This document shows, piece after piece, positions 15,748 to 25,429 of a stretch of DNA of 30,322 nucleotides. How positions within the stretch are numbered: the first letter of the stretch is position 1; each line of letters opens with the position of its first letter. The notes under the pieces were generated by a model that worked only from the letters and a program-made list of their open reading frames with translations, was not told where the DNA came from and ran no database searches. Position numbers and translations under genes: made by a program. The DNA lies in the NCBI GenBank assembly GCA_035762175.1, contig DASTPP010000227.1, positions 1-30,322 of the forward strand, written 5' to 3'. The stretch comes from DASTPP01 sp035762175 (GTDB lineage Bacteria; Myxococcota_A; Polyangia; Polyangiales; Polyangiaceae).

Positions 15748-15753
15748 ACTATA
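15748..15753 (-). promoter_or_regulatory. Probable -10 box of the MBL lipoprotein gene (leaderless)
   Basis: On the minus strand TATAGT lies seven bases before the ATG at 15741. A transcript starting six or seven bases after the -10 would begin at the start codon, so the mRNA would be leaderless; no Shine-Dalgarno precedes this ATG. There is no clear -35. Confidence 0.4.
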
Positions 15754-15852
15754 CACAGAGGTCGGTCGCCGCCGGGCTCGCGTCGGCCGCGCCAGCCGAG
15801 CCTCGTCGGCGGGAGGGCAGCGGCGGTTTTTTCGGGGGAGCCCTTGCGTCCG

Positions 15853-15876
15853 AAAATATGATGCGTATCATATTTT
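15853..15876. promoter_or_regulatory. TetR autoregulatory operator (24 bp palindrome)
   Basis: AAAATATGAT-GCGT-ATCATATTTT is a perfect 10+4+10 inverted repeat ending two bases before the TetR start codon at 15879. Its inner core TATGA-N6-TCATA recurs upstream of the SDR gene at 16515-16530. Position and symmetry fit a site where the TetR protein represses its own gene. Confidence 0.8.
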
Positions 15877-15878
15877 TC

Positions 15879-16475
15879 ATGGCCCGCCGCCCCGGGGAGC
15901 CCGGCAAGAAAGAAGCGACCCACGAGCGCATCGTGGCCGAGGCGGCGCGCGCGCTGCGCCGCGAGGGCTACGGCGGCGTGCGGGTCGCCGAGATCATGAA
16001 TGAGTCCGGGCTCACCCACGGCGGGTTCTACGCCCACTTTGCCTCGCGCGACGCGCTCATCGCCGAGGCGGCCGAGCGGGCGACGCAGAGCTCGATCGAG
16101 GCCCTCGGGGCCATGGCCGTCGCCCGGTCGGGCGACGCGGGCGGGGCGCTCGCGGCGCTGGCCGAGCGCTACCTGTCCGACGCGCACACCGCGCGGGCCG
16201 AGTCGGGCTGCGCGCTCGCCGCCCTCGCGTCCGAGACGCCCCGCCAGGCGGGCGAGGTGCGGGCGGTCGCCACGCGCAACGTCGAGGCCTTCGTCGGCCT
16301 GGTCGAAGGCCTCTTGCCCGGGTGCGACGGCGACGAAGGGCGCCGTGACGAGGCGCGGGTCTTGGTGGCCGCCCTGGTCGGCGCGCTGGTGCTGGCGCGC
16401 GCCGTCGACGACCCCGACCTCTCGCGCGAGCTGCGGGGGGCCGTGAAGCGCTTCGCGCGCCGAAGGGCGCGCTGA
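15879..16475 (+). CDS. TetR-family transcriptional regulator
   Basis: The protein has 198 residues and starts MARRPGEPGKKEATHERIVA. The N-terminal helix-turn-helix is EGYGGVRVAEIMNESGLTHG followed by GFYAHFASRDALIAEA (residues about 33-65), the usual TetR DNA-binding part. The rest is the helical ligand and dimer domain, with AESGCALAALASETPR typical of the TetR group paired with short-chain dehydrogenases. I chose ATG 15879; two in-frame ATGs at 15858 and 15861 lie inside the operator palindrome and would add MMRIIFF. The SDR gene follows 94 bp downstream behind a second copy of the operator core, so this regulator probably represses both itself and the SDR gene. The inducer is unknown. Confidence 0.93.
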   Translation: MARRPGEPGKKEATHERIVAEAARALRREGYGGVRVAEIMNESGLTHGGFYAHFASRDALIAEAAERATQSSIEALGAMAVARSGDAGGALAALAERYLSDAHTARAESGCALAALASETPRQAGEVRAVATRNVEAFVGLVEGLLPGCDGDEGRRDEARVLVAALVGALVLARAVDDPDLSRELRGAVKRFARRRAR

Positions 16476-16512
16476 GCCGGCGCCGAAGCGGGCGAGGTGC
16501 CCGCGCGCCCGA

Positions 16513-16533
16513 AAATATGATCTTCGTCATAAA
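16513..16533. promoter_or_regulatory. Second TetR operator, ahead of the SDR gene
   Basis: AAAATATGATCTTCGTCATAA contains TATGA-N6-TCATA, the same core and spacing as the palindrome at 15853-15876, and the same AAAA left flank; the right flank is weaker. It ends 36 bp before the SDR start, a position that fits repression. Confidence 0.7.
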
Positions 16534-16569
16534 CCCTGACGAACCCCGACCGAAGAAAGAAGGACACCC

Positions 16570-17274
16570 ATGAAGATCGAGAACTCCGTTGCCCTGGTCA
16601 CCGGGGCGAACCGCGGCCTCGGGCTCGCGTTCGCGCGGGCGCTGCTCGAGCGCGGCGCGCGCAAGGTGTACGCGGCCGCGCGCGACCCGGGCTCGGTCGC
16701 GCTGGCGGGCGTGGTGCCGGTGCGGCTCGACGTCACCCGGCCCGACTCGATCGCCGAGCTCGCGGCGCGCGCCGACGACGTGAGCTTGCTGGTGAACAAC
16801 GCCGGCATCATCAAAGGCGGGGGGGCGCTGGCCGAGGGCTCGTTGCTCGCGGCGCGCGAGGAGATCGAGACCAACTACCTCGGGCCGCTGGCGACGAGCC
16901 AGGCCTTCGCCCCGTCGCTGGCGCGGAGCGGGGGCGGCGCGATCGTGAACGTGCTCTCGGCGCTGAGCTGGGTCACGCTGCCCCGGACCGCGACCTACAG
17001 CGCGTCGAAGGCGGCGGCGTGGGCGCTGACCAACGGCCTGCGGGGCGAGCTGCGCGCGCAGAAGACGCAGGTGGTGGGCGTGCACGTGGGCTTCGTCGAC
17101 ACCGACATGGCCCGCGGGGTCGACGCGCCCAAGACGCGGCCCGACGACGTGGTGCGCCGCGTGCTCGACGCGCTCGAGCGGGGCGACGACGAGGTGCTCG
17201 TCGACGAGGTGAGCCGGCAGGTGAAGGGCGGCCTATCGTCAGGGGTCTACCTGGGGGAGGTCGCCGGCGCGTGA
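16570..17274 (+). CDS. Short-chain dehydrogenase/reductase (SDR)
   Basis: The protein has 234 residues of classical SDR type. TGANRGLGLAFA (residues about 12-23) is the nucleotide-binding glycine motif. AAARDP follows the second strand, where Arg suggests NADP(H) preference. LDVTRPDSI, NNAGI (about 75-79), Ser and the catalytic YSASK near 143-147 complete the active site. The end SGVYLGEVAGA is short. The start ATG has AAGAAAGAAGGA just upstream. It oxidises or reduces a carbonyl/alcohol of unknown identity. Two copies of one operator place it under the upstream TetR regulator, so the substrate is probably linked to a toxic or signalling small molecule sensed by it. Confidence 0.93.
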   Translation: MKIENSVALVTGANRGLGLAFARALLERGARKVYAAARDPGSVALAGVVPVRLDVTRPDSIAELAARADDVSLLVNNAGIIKGGGALAEGSLLAAREEIETNYLGPLATSQAFAPSLARSGGGAIVNVLSALSWVTLPRTATYSASKAAAWALTNGLRGELRAQKTQVVGVHVGFVDTDMARGVDAPKTRPDDVVRRVLDALERGDDEVLVDEVSRQVKGGLSSGVYLGEVAGA

Positions 17275-17395
17275 GCGGCGAAGCGGGCGGGCGGTAGGGC
17301 CGCGACGAGTTTCGCCCGCCCGTGGGGGGCGACGGTGTGGGCGTTGGCGGCGCGGGTCTCGGCGTCGGCGGGGCAGGGAGCGAAAGATTTGTTCG

Positions 17396-18559
17396 GTGCG
17401 CGCGAGCGCGCGCCCGGGTCGCGGCATCGATAGAGGGCTGGCCGGGGGCGGCCGAGGTGCGGCCGCCGACCTCGGCCCCGAGGCGCCGCCCTTGTTCTCG
17501 ATCAACACGCCCCCCGAGCCCGAGCTCCCGCCGCCCTTCGACCCGCTTGGGGTCGATCAGAAGTCCGACGCTGAGCTTGACGCGCTGCCCTTCGGCGTCA
17601 TCTGCCTCGACGCGTCCGGCCGGGTGCGACGGTACAACCTCGCCGAGGCGCGGCTGGCGCGCCTCGACCGCGCCGAGGTGCTGGGGCGTCACTTCTTCTT
17701 CGAGGTCGCGCCCTGCACGAACGTGCCCGCCTTCGAGGGGCGGGTGCGGGGCTTTCTGGCGACGCCCGAGCGGGGGCCGCTCGAGACGTTCCCCTTTGTG
17801 TTCGACTTTCAGTTCGGCGCGCAGGAGGTCGACATCGAGCTCGTGCGCGCGGGCGAGGGGCGCGTCTACCTGCTCGTCAACCGCCGGCGCTTCTTGCCGC
17901 CGCGCGCGGGCCTGCCCCCGGGCTTCGCCGCCCCCCTGCAGCGCGAGCTCGCGCCCGACGAGGACGCGTTCGGCGTGCGGCGCGACGAGCTCGAGGGGCG
18001 CGTCGTCGAGGTGCGGGCGAACCTCTTCGCGTCGCTGCGCGCCACCTGGTCGCGCATCGCGCCGCGGGGCTGGCACCTGTTCAGCCGCGAGTGGGGCCTG
18101 CAGTGGGGCCGGCTGGCCGTCGTCGACCTCGAGGTCGAGGCGCTCGAAGAGCTCGGCGTCTCGCTGCGCGAGCTGCCGGTGCGGACGGTGGCCGAGCGCT
18201 TCGGCGTCTACATGCGGCGCCAGGGCTGGGGCCTCTTCCGCGTCGACTTCGGCGCCTCGTCCCGCGGGGCCTTCGTCGTGCACGTCGAGCGCAGCGCCCT
18301 CGCCGAGTCGATCGGCCGCTCGGACGGCCCGCGCTGCTACCTGTTCGCGGGCATGCTCTGCGCATTCTTCAACCACCTCGCCCAGAAGCTGCTCGCGGTC
18401 GAAGAGGTCTGCTGCCGGGCCCAGGGCGCCGAGCGCTGCTCGTTCGTGGTGGTCGGGCGGCCGCGCCGGGCCGACCTGAACGAGGCCCTGCAGCGGGCCG
18501 GCGGCGACGTCGAGCTCGTGCTCCACTTTCTGCACGGGGGGCGCGGTGTCGGGCCCTGA
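17396..18559 (+). CDS. Photoactive-yellow-protein-like PAS domain fused to V4R domain
   Basis: The protein has up to 387 residues. The N-terminus from GTG 17396 is low-complexity; a TTG at 17492 (FSINTPPEPELPPP) with GAGG ahead is an alternative start. Residues about 58-163 follow photoactive yellow protein (PYP): LDALPFGVICLDASGRVRRY, NLAEARLARLDRAEVLG, then HFFFEVAPCTNVPAFEGR and FDFQF. Tyr80, Glu84 and Cys107 have exactly the spacing of PYP Tyr42, Glu46 and chromophore-binding Cys69; Thr50 and Arg52 are not kept. Residues about 200-352 form a V4R domain, closing with EEVCCRAQGAERCSFVVV, a typical small-molecule or metal-binding end. It may be a blue-light or ligand sensor acting on a partner. 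No gene for p-coumarate chromophore synthesis is in the window. The next ORF overlaps its end by 14 bases. Confidence 0.85.
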   Translation: MRASARPGRGIDRGLAGGGRGAAADLGPEAPPLFSINTPPEPELPPPFDPLGVDQKSDAELDALPFGVICLDASGRVRRYNLAEARLARLDRAEVLGRHFFFEVAPCTNVPAFEGRVRGFLATPERGPLETFPFVFDFQFGAQEVDIELVRAGEGRVYLLVNRRRFLPPRAGLPPGFAAPLQRELAPDEDAFGVRRDELEGRVVEVRANLFASLRATWSRIAPRGWHLFSREWGLQWGRLAVVDLEVEALEELGVSLRELPVRTVAERFGVYMRRQGWGLFRVDFGASSRGAFVVHVERSALAESIGRSDGPRCYLFAGMLCAFFNHLAQKLLAVEEVCCRAQGAERCSFVVVGRPRRADLNEALQRAGGDVELVLHFLHGGRGVGP

Positions 18560-18791
18560 GGCGGTGAGCGGCGTCACGTGGGCGCGCTGGGTCTGGGGCC
18601 TCGCGCCCGCGCACGAGGGGCAGTCGGTCGCCGACTTCTTCGACGCCTTCCCCTGGGACGGTGCGTCCGACGACGAGGCCCTCACGTCGGTCGACTTTTT
18701 CGCGGCCTTCGGCGACGAGGACGAGGCCCCGGCGCCGTCCACGCTGCGGGGCTATGGCGCCGACGGTACTCGCGGCGGCCACCTGCCGTGA
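18546..18791 (+). CDS. Small acidic protein with two FFxxF motifs
   Basis: This is an 81-residue ORF from GTG 18546, overlapping the end of the PYP-V4R gene by 14 bases. It carries two similar short motifs, SVADFFDAFPW (residues 27-37) and SVDFFAAFGDED (48-59), in an acidic context, with aromatic residues at the start (TWARWVWGLAPAHEG). There is no membrane segment. The repeated aromatic motifs and translational overlap suggest a small partner or adaptor of the sensor protein. It is short and unrecognised, so it may be spurious, though the codon pattern is like that of real genes. Confidence 0.5.
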   Translation: MSGPEAVSGVTWARWVWGLAPAHEGQSVADFFDAFPWDGASDDEALTSVDFFAAFGDEDEAPAPSTLRGYGADGTRGGHLP

Positions 18792-18986
18792 GGGGGCCCG
18801 GGCGGGTCGCTCGCCCGAGTTAGCTTTGTGACCAGCGGTAACTTGAGGGTTGCCTGCGGAGACGCGAGGTGTCAGAGCGCCACCTCCCTTCTCCTTCGCT
18901 TGTCGAAGCAACCCAACGGGGCTCGCGGTGCGCGCGACCCCCGCAGGGCCGCGTGCGCGAGCGCCCGGCCCGCACGGAGGTGACGC

Positions 18987-20408
<1,422 letters not shown>

Positions 20409-20418
20409 GCGGCGCGCC

Positions 20419-20450
20419 GGCGCCCGCCGCGACCGCGCGCGGCGGGCGCC
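20419..20450. terminator. Hairpin between convergent genes
   Basis: A perfect 13 bp stem (20419-20431 with 20438-20450, GGCGCCCGCCGCG and complement) has a six-base loop. It lies between the convergent stops of the cellulase and fasciclin genes. It lacks a T-run on either strand, so if it terminates transcription it is not a classical intrinsic terminator. Confidence 0.5.
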
Positions 20451-20463
20451 GTGGCGGCGCCGT

Positions 20464-21705
20464 TCAGTGCGACTGCGGGCGGCAGGGGGAGTCGGCGGGC
20501 AAGCCCCCGAGTACGGAGAGCAGGCCGGGCGAGAGCAGCACGTCGTCGATGACGTGCGCGATGCCGTTGCTCGCGAGCACGTTCGCTTGCACGACGCCCG
20601 CGCCGCCGAGCACGCCGGCGCCGCCGTTGAGCGAGAGGCCCGCGCCCGAAACGCTGACCAAGAGCTCGGCCGCCTGGGGCGGGTGGCCCCCCGCGGTCAA
20701 CAGCGTCGGCAGGCGGCCGTCGGGGTCGTTGACGATGGCGTTCGCGTCGAGCTTGTCGCCGACCACGTGGTAGAGCAAGATCTGCTTCAACACGGGCTTG
20801 CCGGCGCCCTTCAAGAAGTCGACGCACGCCGCGCCGTCGTTCAGGCCGCCGAGAAAGGTGCCGAAGGCCTCGTTCGAGGGGGCGAAGACGGTGAAGGGGC
20901 CGGGCGACTGCAGCGCCCCGGCGAGGTCCGCGCTGATCACGAGATCGACCAGGGTCGAGAGGGCGGGGGTCGACGACGCCACCTCGACGAGGTTGCCCGG
21001 CTTGGGGCGGCAGGCGGCGTCGGCGGGCAGGCCCGTGAGCACCGCCCGGAGGCCCGGCGACAGGAGCAGGCGATCGACCACGTGCAGCACGCCGCCGCCG
21101 ACGAAGACGTCGGCGAAGACTACGTCGGCGCCGCCGAAGGCGCCGTTGCCGCCGTTCAGATCGAGCCCCACGCCGCCCCCGCCGCTCGAGGCCGTGACCA
21201 CGATCTGCGCCGGCGCGCCGCCCTCGCGCAGCGCCGAGTCGACCTCGAGCGAGCCGTCGGCCTGCTGCCCGAGAGCGCCGACGATGTCGGCGGCGGTGAA
21301 CTTGCCCGGCACGACGTGGTAGCCCAAGATCTTGCGTAGCAGCGAGACCCCCGGCCCGGACGTGAGATACGCCGCGCACGCATCGCCGTCGTTGACCTGA
21401 TCGTAGAAGGCCTCGAAGGCGGCGTTCGTCGGCGCAAAAACGGTGCGCGCGCCCGACGCCCGGCCGAGCCCCGCCGAGCGCACCATGCCCTGGAGCATGG
21501 CGAGCCGGGCGTCGCCCGCGAGTCGGTCGGCGACGTCGTCGTCGGTGAACGTCGCTTCGTCTGCCCCGGCGTCTTCGGGCGCCGCGCCCTCGGGCGGGGC
21601 GGCAATCGCGCCGTCGCGCTGATCGCAGGCGGTCAGGGCGAGACAGGATACCCCGGCGCCGAGCGCCAAGAGCTTTCGCAACCAGGAGCCAGTCGACTTC
21701 TCCAT
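20464..21705 (-). CDS. Lipoprotein with two fasciclin (FAS1) domains
   Basis: The protein has 413 residues from ATG 21705, with GGAGGACG upstream. The signal peptide ends in CLALTAC (lipidated Cys about 27). Two FAS1 domains follow. The first (about 55-240) has TVFAPTNAAFEAFYDQ, ILGYHVVPGKFTAADIV and the closing GVLHVVDRLLLSP. The second (about 250-413) has LVDLVISADLAGALQSPG, FTVFAPSNEAFGTF, ILLYHVVGDKLDANAIV and IAHVIDDVLLSPGLLSVL. Both hold the H1 and H2 motifs of the family. FAS1 proteins mediate adhesion or matrix contact. Cysteine pairs near DGDACAAYL and DGAACVDFL suggest disulfides. It is divergent from the dimethylglycine dehydrogenase-like gene. Confidence 0.92.
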   Translation of the reverse strand: MEKSTGSWLRKLLALGAGVSCLALTACDQRDGAIAAPPEGAAPEDAGADEATFTDDDVADRLAGDARLAMLQGMVRSAGLGRASGARTVFAPTNAAFEAFYDQVNDGDACAAYLTSGPGVSLLRKILGYHVVPGKFTAADIVGALGQQADGSLEVDSALREGGAPAQIVVTASSGGGGVGLDLNGGNGAFGGADVVFADVFVGGGVLHVVDRLLLSPGLRAVLTGLPADAACRPKPGNLVEVASSTPALSTLVDLVISADLAGALQSPGPFTVFAPSNEAFGTFLGGLNDGAACVDFLKGAGKPVLKQILLYHVVGDKLDANAIVNDPDGRLPTLLTAGGHPPQAAELLVSVSGAGLSLNGGAGVLGGAGVVQANVLASNGIAHVIDDVLLSPGLLSVLGGLPADSPCRPQSH

Positions 21706-22056
21706 CGTTCGTCCTCCGCGTAAGGTGTTTACGAAGACGGCGCGCGGGCCGCGGGCGCGCCGCCCAGCCCGGTCGGGTCGGGCGTAACGCCGCGGCATGC
21801 CTCACGCCGGCCGCCCCCTCGCGGCGCCGCGTGCTCGCTCCGTCGTCTGCTGTGAGGGTCTTCGCCCGGGCGGGCCGATCGGACGCACCTCGGTCCGATT
21901 GGGACGAGCGCCGGCCGGCGCACGGGGGGGACTCGCGAAACCGATGAGGTGTCGATCGGTGCGCCGTGCGAGCGGACGGGGGCGTGTCGGCCGCGTTCTG
22001 CTGTCACTGGAAACCGCCTTCTCCGCCCGTGCTTCCCGGGGTAAGCTCTCGGGCCG
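21706..22056. other. Divergent intergenic region
   Basis: These 350 bp separate the divergent fasciclin and flavoprotein genes and should hold both promoters. I see no confident -10/-35 pair, riboswitch or palindrome. An open plus-strand frame here is Arg-rich and not protein-like. Confidence 0.4.
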
Positions 22057-24534
22057 ATGTCTACTCCGGTCCTTCCTGCCCGCGCCCGCGTCGTCGTCAT
22101 CGGCGGCGGCGTCATCGGCTGTTCCGTCGCGTACCACCTCGCCGAGATGGGCGAGAAGGACGTGCTCCTCCTCGAGCGCGACCGCATCACGTCGGGCACG
22201 ACGTGGCACGCGGCGGGCCTCATGGTGACCTTCGGGTCGTTTTCGGAGACGTCGACGGAGATGCGCAAGTACACGCGCGATCTGTACGCGCGGCTCGAAG
22301 GGGAGACGGGCCACTCGACCGGCTTCAAGCCCGTCGGCTTCATCGAGGTGGCCGCCGACGAGGACCGCCTCGAAGAGTACCGGCGGGTCTCGGCCTTCAA
22401 CCGCTACTGCGGGGTCGACGTCCACGAGATCTCGCCCGCCCAGGTGAAGGATCTCTTCCCGCTCGCGAAGACGGACGACCTGCTCGCGGGGTTCTACGTG
22501 AAGGAGGACGGGCGCGCCGACCCCGTCGGCGTCACCGCCGCGCTCGCGAAGGGCGCCCGCATGCGGGGCGCGAAGGTCCAAGAGGGCGTCGCGGTCACGG
22601 GCGTCCTCAAGAAGAATGGCGCGGTCGCCGGCGTCCGCACGCCGTTCGGCGACGTCGAATGCGAGGTCGTCGTGAACTGCGCCGGCATGTGGGCGCGCGA
22701 GCTCGGCGCCGAGGCCGGCGTGAACATCCCCAACCAGGCGGCCGAGCACTACTACCTCATCACGGAGAAGATCGCCGGCCTCTCGGCCTCGCTCCCCGTG
22801 CTCGAGGACCCGGGCTCGTACGGCTACTTCCGCGAGGAGGTCGGCGGGCTCATGATCGGCCTCTTCGAGCCCGCCTGCGCGCCGTGGAAGGTCGAGGGCA
22901 TTCCGAAAGACTTCTCCTTCGGGGAAATTCCGCCCGACTGGGACCGCATGGGCCCGTACGTCGAGAAGGCGATGCGCCGCGTGCCCGTCTCGCTCGAGAC
23001 CGGCGTAAAGAAGTTCTTCTGCGGCCCGGAGAGCTTCACGCCGGACCTCGCGCCGGTCGTCGGCGAGGCGCCAGAGCTGCGGAACTACTTCGTCGCGGCC
23101 GGCCTCAACTCGATCGGGATCCTTACGGGCGGCGGCCTCGGCCGCGTGATGGCGCACTGGGTGCTCACCGGCCGGCCCGACGTCGACGTGACGGGCATGA
23201 ACATCGACCGGCTCCACGCCTACCAGTCGAACCCGGAGTACCGCCGGACGCGCACCGTCGAGTCGCTCGGCATGGTCTACCAGTGCCACTACCCGACGCG
23301 CTCGATGATGACCGCGCGCGGGGTGAAGAGGTCGGCCATCCACGATCGGCTGGCGGCGAAGGGCGCGTACTTCAAGGACGTGAGCGGCTGGGAGGGGCCG
23401 GACTGGTACGCGCCGCACGGCGCGGAGCCGAAGGTCGAGAAGCTCTCGTTCGGTCGCCAGAATTGGTTCCCCTACTGGAAGGCCGAGCACGAGGCGGCGC
23501 GCGGGGGCGTCGTTCTCATGGATATGTCGTTCATGGCGAAGTTTCTCGTCCAGGGGCGCGACGCCGGGACGATCTTGAACTTCATCTCGGGCAACGACGT
23601 CGACGGGCCGCCCGGCCGCATCACGTACACGCCGTGGCTGAACGAGGGCGGCACGCTCGAGGCGGACCTCACCGTCACGAAGCTCGACGACGACCGCTAC
23701 TGGGTCGTCGCCTCGGACACCGCGCACCGGCACGTCGAGACCTGGCTGCGTCGCCACATCGCGCGCGCGGGCGCCGAAGGGCGCGGCGGCCACGCGTTCG
23801 TGACGGACGTGACCGGGGGCTGGTCGCAGATCAACGTCCAGGGGCCGCGCTCGCGCGAGCTCGTGCAGGCGGTCACGACCTGCGACCTGTCGAACGCGGC
23901 CTTCCCGTTCCGGACGGCGAGGGAGATCGACGTCGGCTTCGCGCGCGCGCTCTGCGTCCGCATCACGTACCTCGGCGAGCTCGGCTACGAGCTCTACGTC
24001 CCGAGCGAGATGGCCGCGCACGTCTACGATCGGCTGACCGACGCGGGGCGCCACTGCGGGCTGCGGCACGCGGGCCTGAAGGCGCTCGCGAGCCTGCGCA
24101 TGGAGAAGGGGTACCGCGACTACGGGCACGACATCGACAATACCGATTCCCCGCTCGAGGCCGGGCTCGGCTTCGCGCTCGACCTGAAGAAGCCGGGCGG
24201 CTTCCTCGGCAAGGAGGCCGTCCTCGCGCAGAAGGCCAAGGGGCCGCTCACGAAGAGGCTGCTGCAGGTCCTCGTGAAGGACCCCGAGCCGCTCATGTTC
24301 CACGCGGAGATCGTGAAGCGGGACGGCAAGCGCGTCGGCTACGTCCGCGCGGCGTCGTACGGCTTCACGCTCGGCGGCGCGGTCGGCCTCGCGATGGTCG
24401 AGGCCGGCGAGCCGCTCGATCAGGCGTGGATCGACCGGGGGACGTGGGAGGTCGAAATCGCGAACCAGACCTACCCGGCGATCGCGTCGCTGCGGCCGCT
24501 CTACGACCCGGAGATGAAGCGGATCAAGGCCTGA
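22057..24534 (+). CDS. Dimethylglycine/sarcosine dehydrogenase-like flavoprotein
   Basis: The protein has 825 residues in the four-part arrangement of this family: N-terminal FAD-binding DAO domain (VVVIGGGVIGCSVAYHLAE, residues 12-30; TSGTTWHAAGL with His51, the position of covalent FAD attachment in mammalian relatives), FAO_M-like central domain, then GCV_T folate-binding domain (from about 440: FPYWKAEHEAARGGVVLMDM; later ITYLGELGYELYVP) and GCV_T C-terminal barrel (KRLLQVLVKD to the end). Such enzymes oxidatively demethylate N-methyl glycines, passing the one-carbon unit to tetrahydrofolate. The exact substrate (sarcosine, dimethylglycine or another N-methyl amine) cannot be told. No glycine-cleavage gene is near. 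The ATG 22057 start directly precedes the FAD motif. No close operon partner. Confidence 0.92.
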   Translation: MSTPVLPARARVVVIGGGVIGCSVAYHLAEMGEKDVLLLERDRITSGTTWHAAGLMVTFGSFSETSTEMRKYTRDLYARLEGETGHSTGFKPVGFIEVAADEDRLEEYRRVSAFNRYCGVDVHEISPAQVKDLFPLAKTDDLLAGFYVKEDGRADPVGVTAALAKGARMRGAKVQEGVAVTGVLKKNGAVAGVRTPFGDVECEVVVNCAGMWARELGAEAGVNIPNQAAEHYYLITEKIAGLSASLPVLEDPGSYGYFREEVGGLMIGLFEPACAPWKVEGIPKDFSFGEIPPDWDRMGPYVEKAMRRVPVSLETGVKKFFCGPESFTPDLAPVVGEAPELRNYFVAAGLNSIGILTGGGLGRVMAHWVLTGRPDVDVTGMNIDRLHAYQSNPEYRRTRTVESLGMVYQCHYPTRSMMTARGVKRSAIHDRLAAKGAYFKDVSGWEGPDWYAPHGAEPKVEKLSFGRQNWFPYWKAEHEAARGGVVLMDMSFMAKFLVQGRDAGTILNFISGNDVDGPPGRITYTPWLNEGGTLEADLTVTKLDDDRYWVVASDTAHRHVETWLRRHIARAGAEGRGGHAFVTDVTGGWSQINVQGPRSRELVQAVTTCDLSNAAFPFRTAREIDVGFARALCVRITYLGELGYELYVPSEMAAHVYDRLTDAGRHCGLRHAGLKALASLRMEKGYRDYGHDIDNTDSPLEAGLGFALDLKKPGGFLGKEAVLAQKAKGPLTKRLLQVLVKDPEPLMFHAEIVKRDGKRVGYVRAASYGFTLGGAVGLAMVEAGEPLDQAWIDRGTWEVEIANQTYPAIASLRPLYDPEMKRIKA

Positions 24535-24799
24535 CCCGGTCGCGCGCCCGCCGTCGCGCAGGCCGGTCGCGGCGAGCGCGAGCGCGCCCGGGCAGATGGG
24601 GGCGGCCCGCGCGCCGTTGGCCGCGGCGCGGTTGGCGAGAACCTGGCGTAGATTGTCGTTCCTGCCACTCACGGCCGCGCCCGGGGGCAGGCTAGGTACG
24701 CTCTGAGACCGGGGCGCCGGGCGGAGGCGCGCGCGCGTGAGCGAGCGCGGGGCGGCCGCCGGGGGCGGATCGCAAACCCACGATTTCAAGGAGACAACC

Positions 24800-25411
24800 A
24801 TGCAGCACCCCGACACGGACGTGTGCGTCGCCGCGATGCAGCTGGCGCGCGGCCACTCGCCGCCCTTCCTGTTCAACCACGTGATGCGCACCTACGCCTT
24901 CGGGCGCGAGGCCGGGGCGCTGCGGGGCGCGCAGTACGACGAGGAGGTGTTCTTTCTCGGCGCGGTGCTGCACGACCTCGGCCTGGTGGAGAAGTTCATT
25001 CGCGAGGACCGCTTCGAGATCGACGGCGCGGACGCCGCCGCCGACTTCTTGTCGAGGCAGGGCTATTCTGACAAGAAGATCGCTGTCATCTGGGACGCGA
25101 TCGCTCTGCACACTACGCCCGGCGTGCCGCAGCGCAAGCGGCCCGAGATCGCGCTGGTTCAACTCGGCGCCGGCATCGACATCGGCGCCATTCCGCGTTC
25201 GCTGGTAACGCCCGAGAGCGTCGAAATCATTCTCGCCGAGTATCCGCGGCTCGGCTACAAGCATGCCATGCTGGAGGCCATGGGCGCGGTGATCCGGCGC
25301 AAGCCGATGACCGGCGCGATCAACCTCATGGGCGAGGTCGGCCGAGAGCGCGAGGGCCTGCCGATTCCCGGTTTTTGCGACATCGTCATGCACGCAGAGT
25401 TCGACGAGTAG
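24800..25411 (+). CDS. HD-domain phosphohydrolase-like protein
   Basis: The protein has 203 residues; ATG 24800 has AAGGAGAC just upstream. The HD motif is visible as FNHVMRTYAFG (His27) and GAVLHDLGL (His58-Asp59), with KIAVIWDAIALHTTPGV giving a further metal-ligand region near 105. It resembles the HD family that includes cyanamide-hydratase-like proteins rather than the (p)ppGpp hydrolases. Substrate unknown. The segment about 25060-25300 is less GC-rich, with more A/T third codon positions than its neighbours (GGCTATTCTGACAAGAAG), suggesting recent transfer from another group. It stands alone between the flavoprotein and the LysR gene. Confidence 0.88.
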   Translation: MQHPDTDVCVAAMQLARGHSPPFLFNHVMRTYAFGREAGALRGAQYDEEVFFLGAVLHDLGLVEKFIREDRFEIDGADAAADFLSRQGYSDKKIAVIWDAIALHTTPGVPQRKRPEIALVQLGAGIDIGAIPRSLVTPESVEIILAEYPRLGYKHAMLEAMGAVIRRKPMTGAINLMGEVGREREGLPIPGFCDIVMHAEFDE

Positions 25412-25429
25412 GCCCGCTTCTTTGGGCCT
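25410..25429 (+). terminator. Small hairpin at the end of the HD gene
   Basis: AGGCCC and GGGCCT pair across an eight-base loop containing a short T-run, starting at the HD gene stop codon. It is a weak candidate terminator. Confidence 0.3.

Noticed and set aside
15077..16003. Plus-strand proline-rich frame opposite the MBL lipoprotein linker
   Set aside because: It is the complement of GGAGG-type codons and continues into the TetR upstream region without a motif.
21802..24891. A 1029-codon open frame on the minus strand across the flavoprotein gene
   Set aside because: It is antisense to a clear DMGDH-like protein, is Arg/Ala/Asp/Val-rich, and shows no domain; long antisense frames are expected at this GC content.
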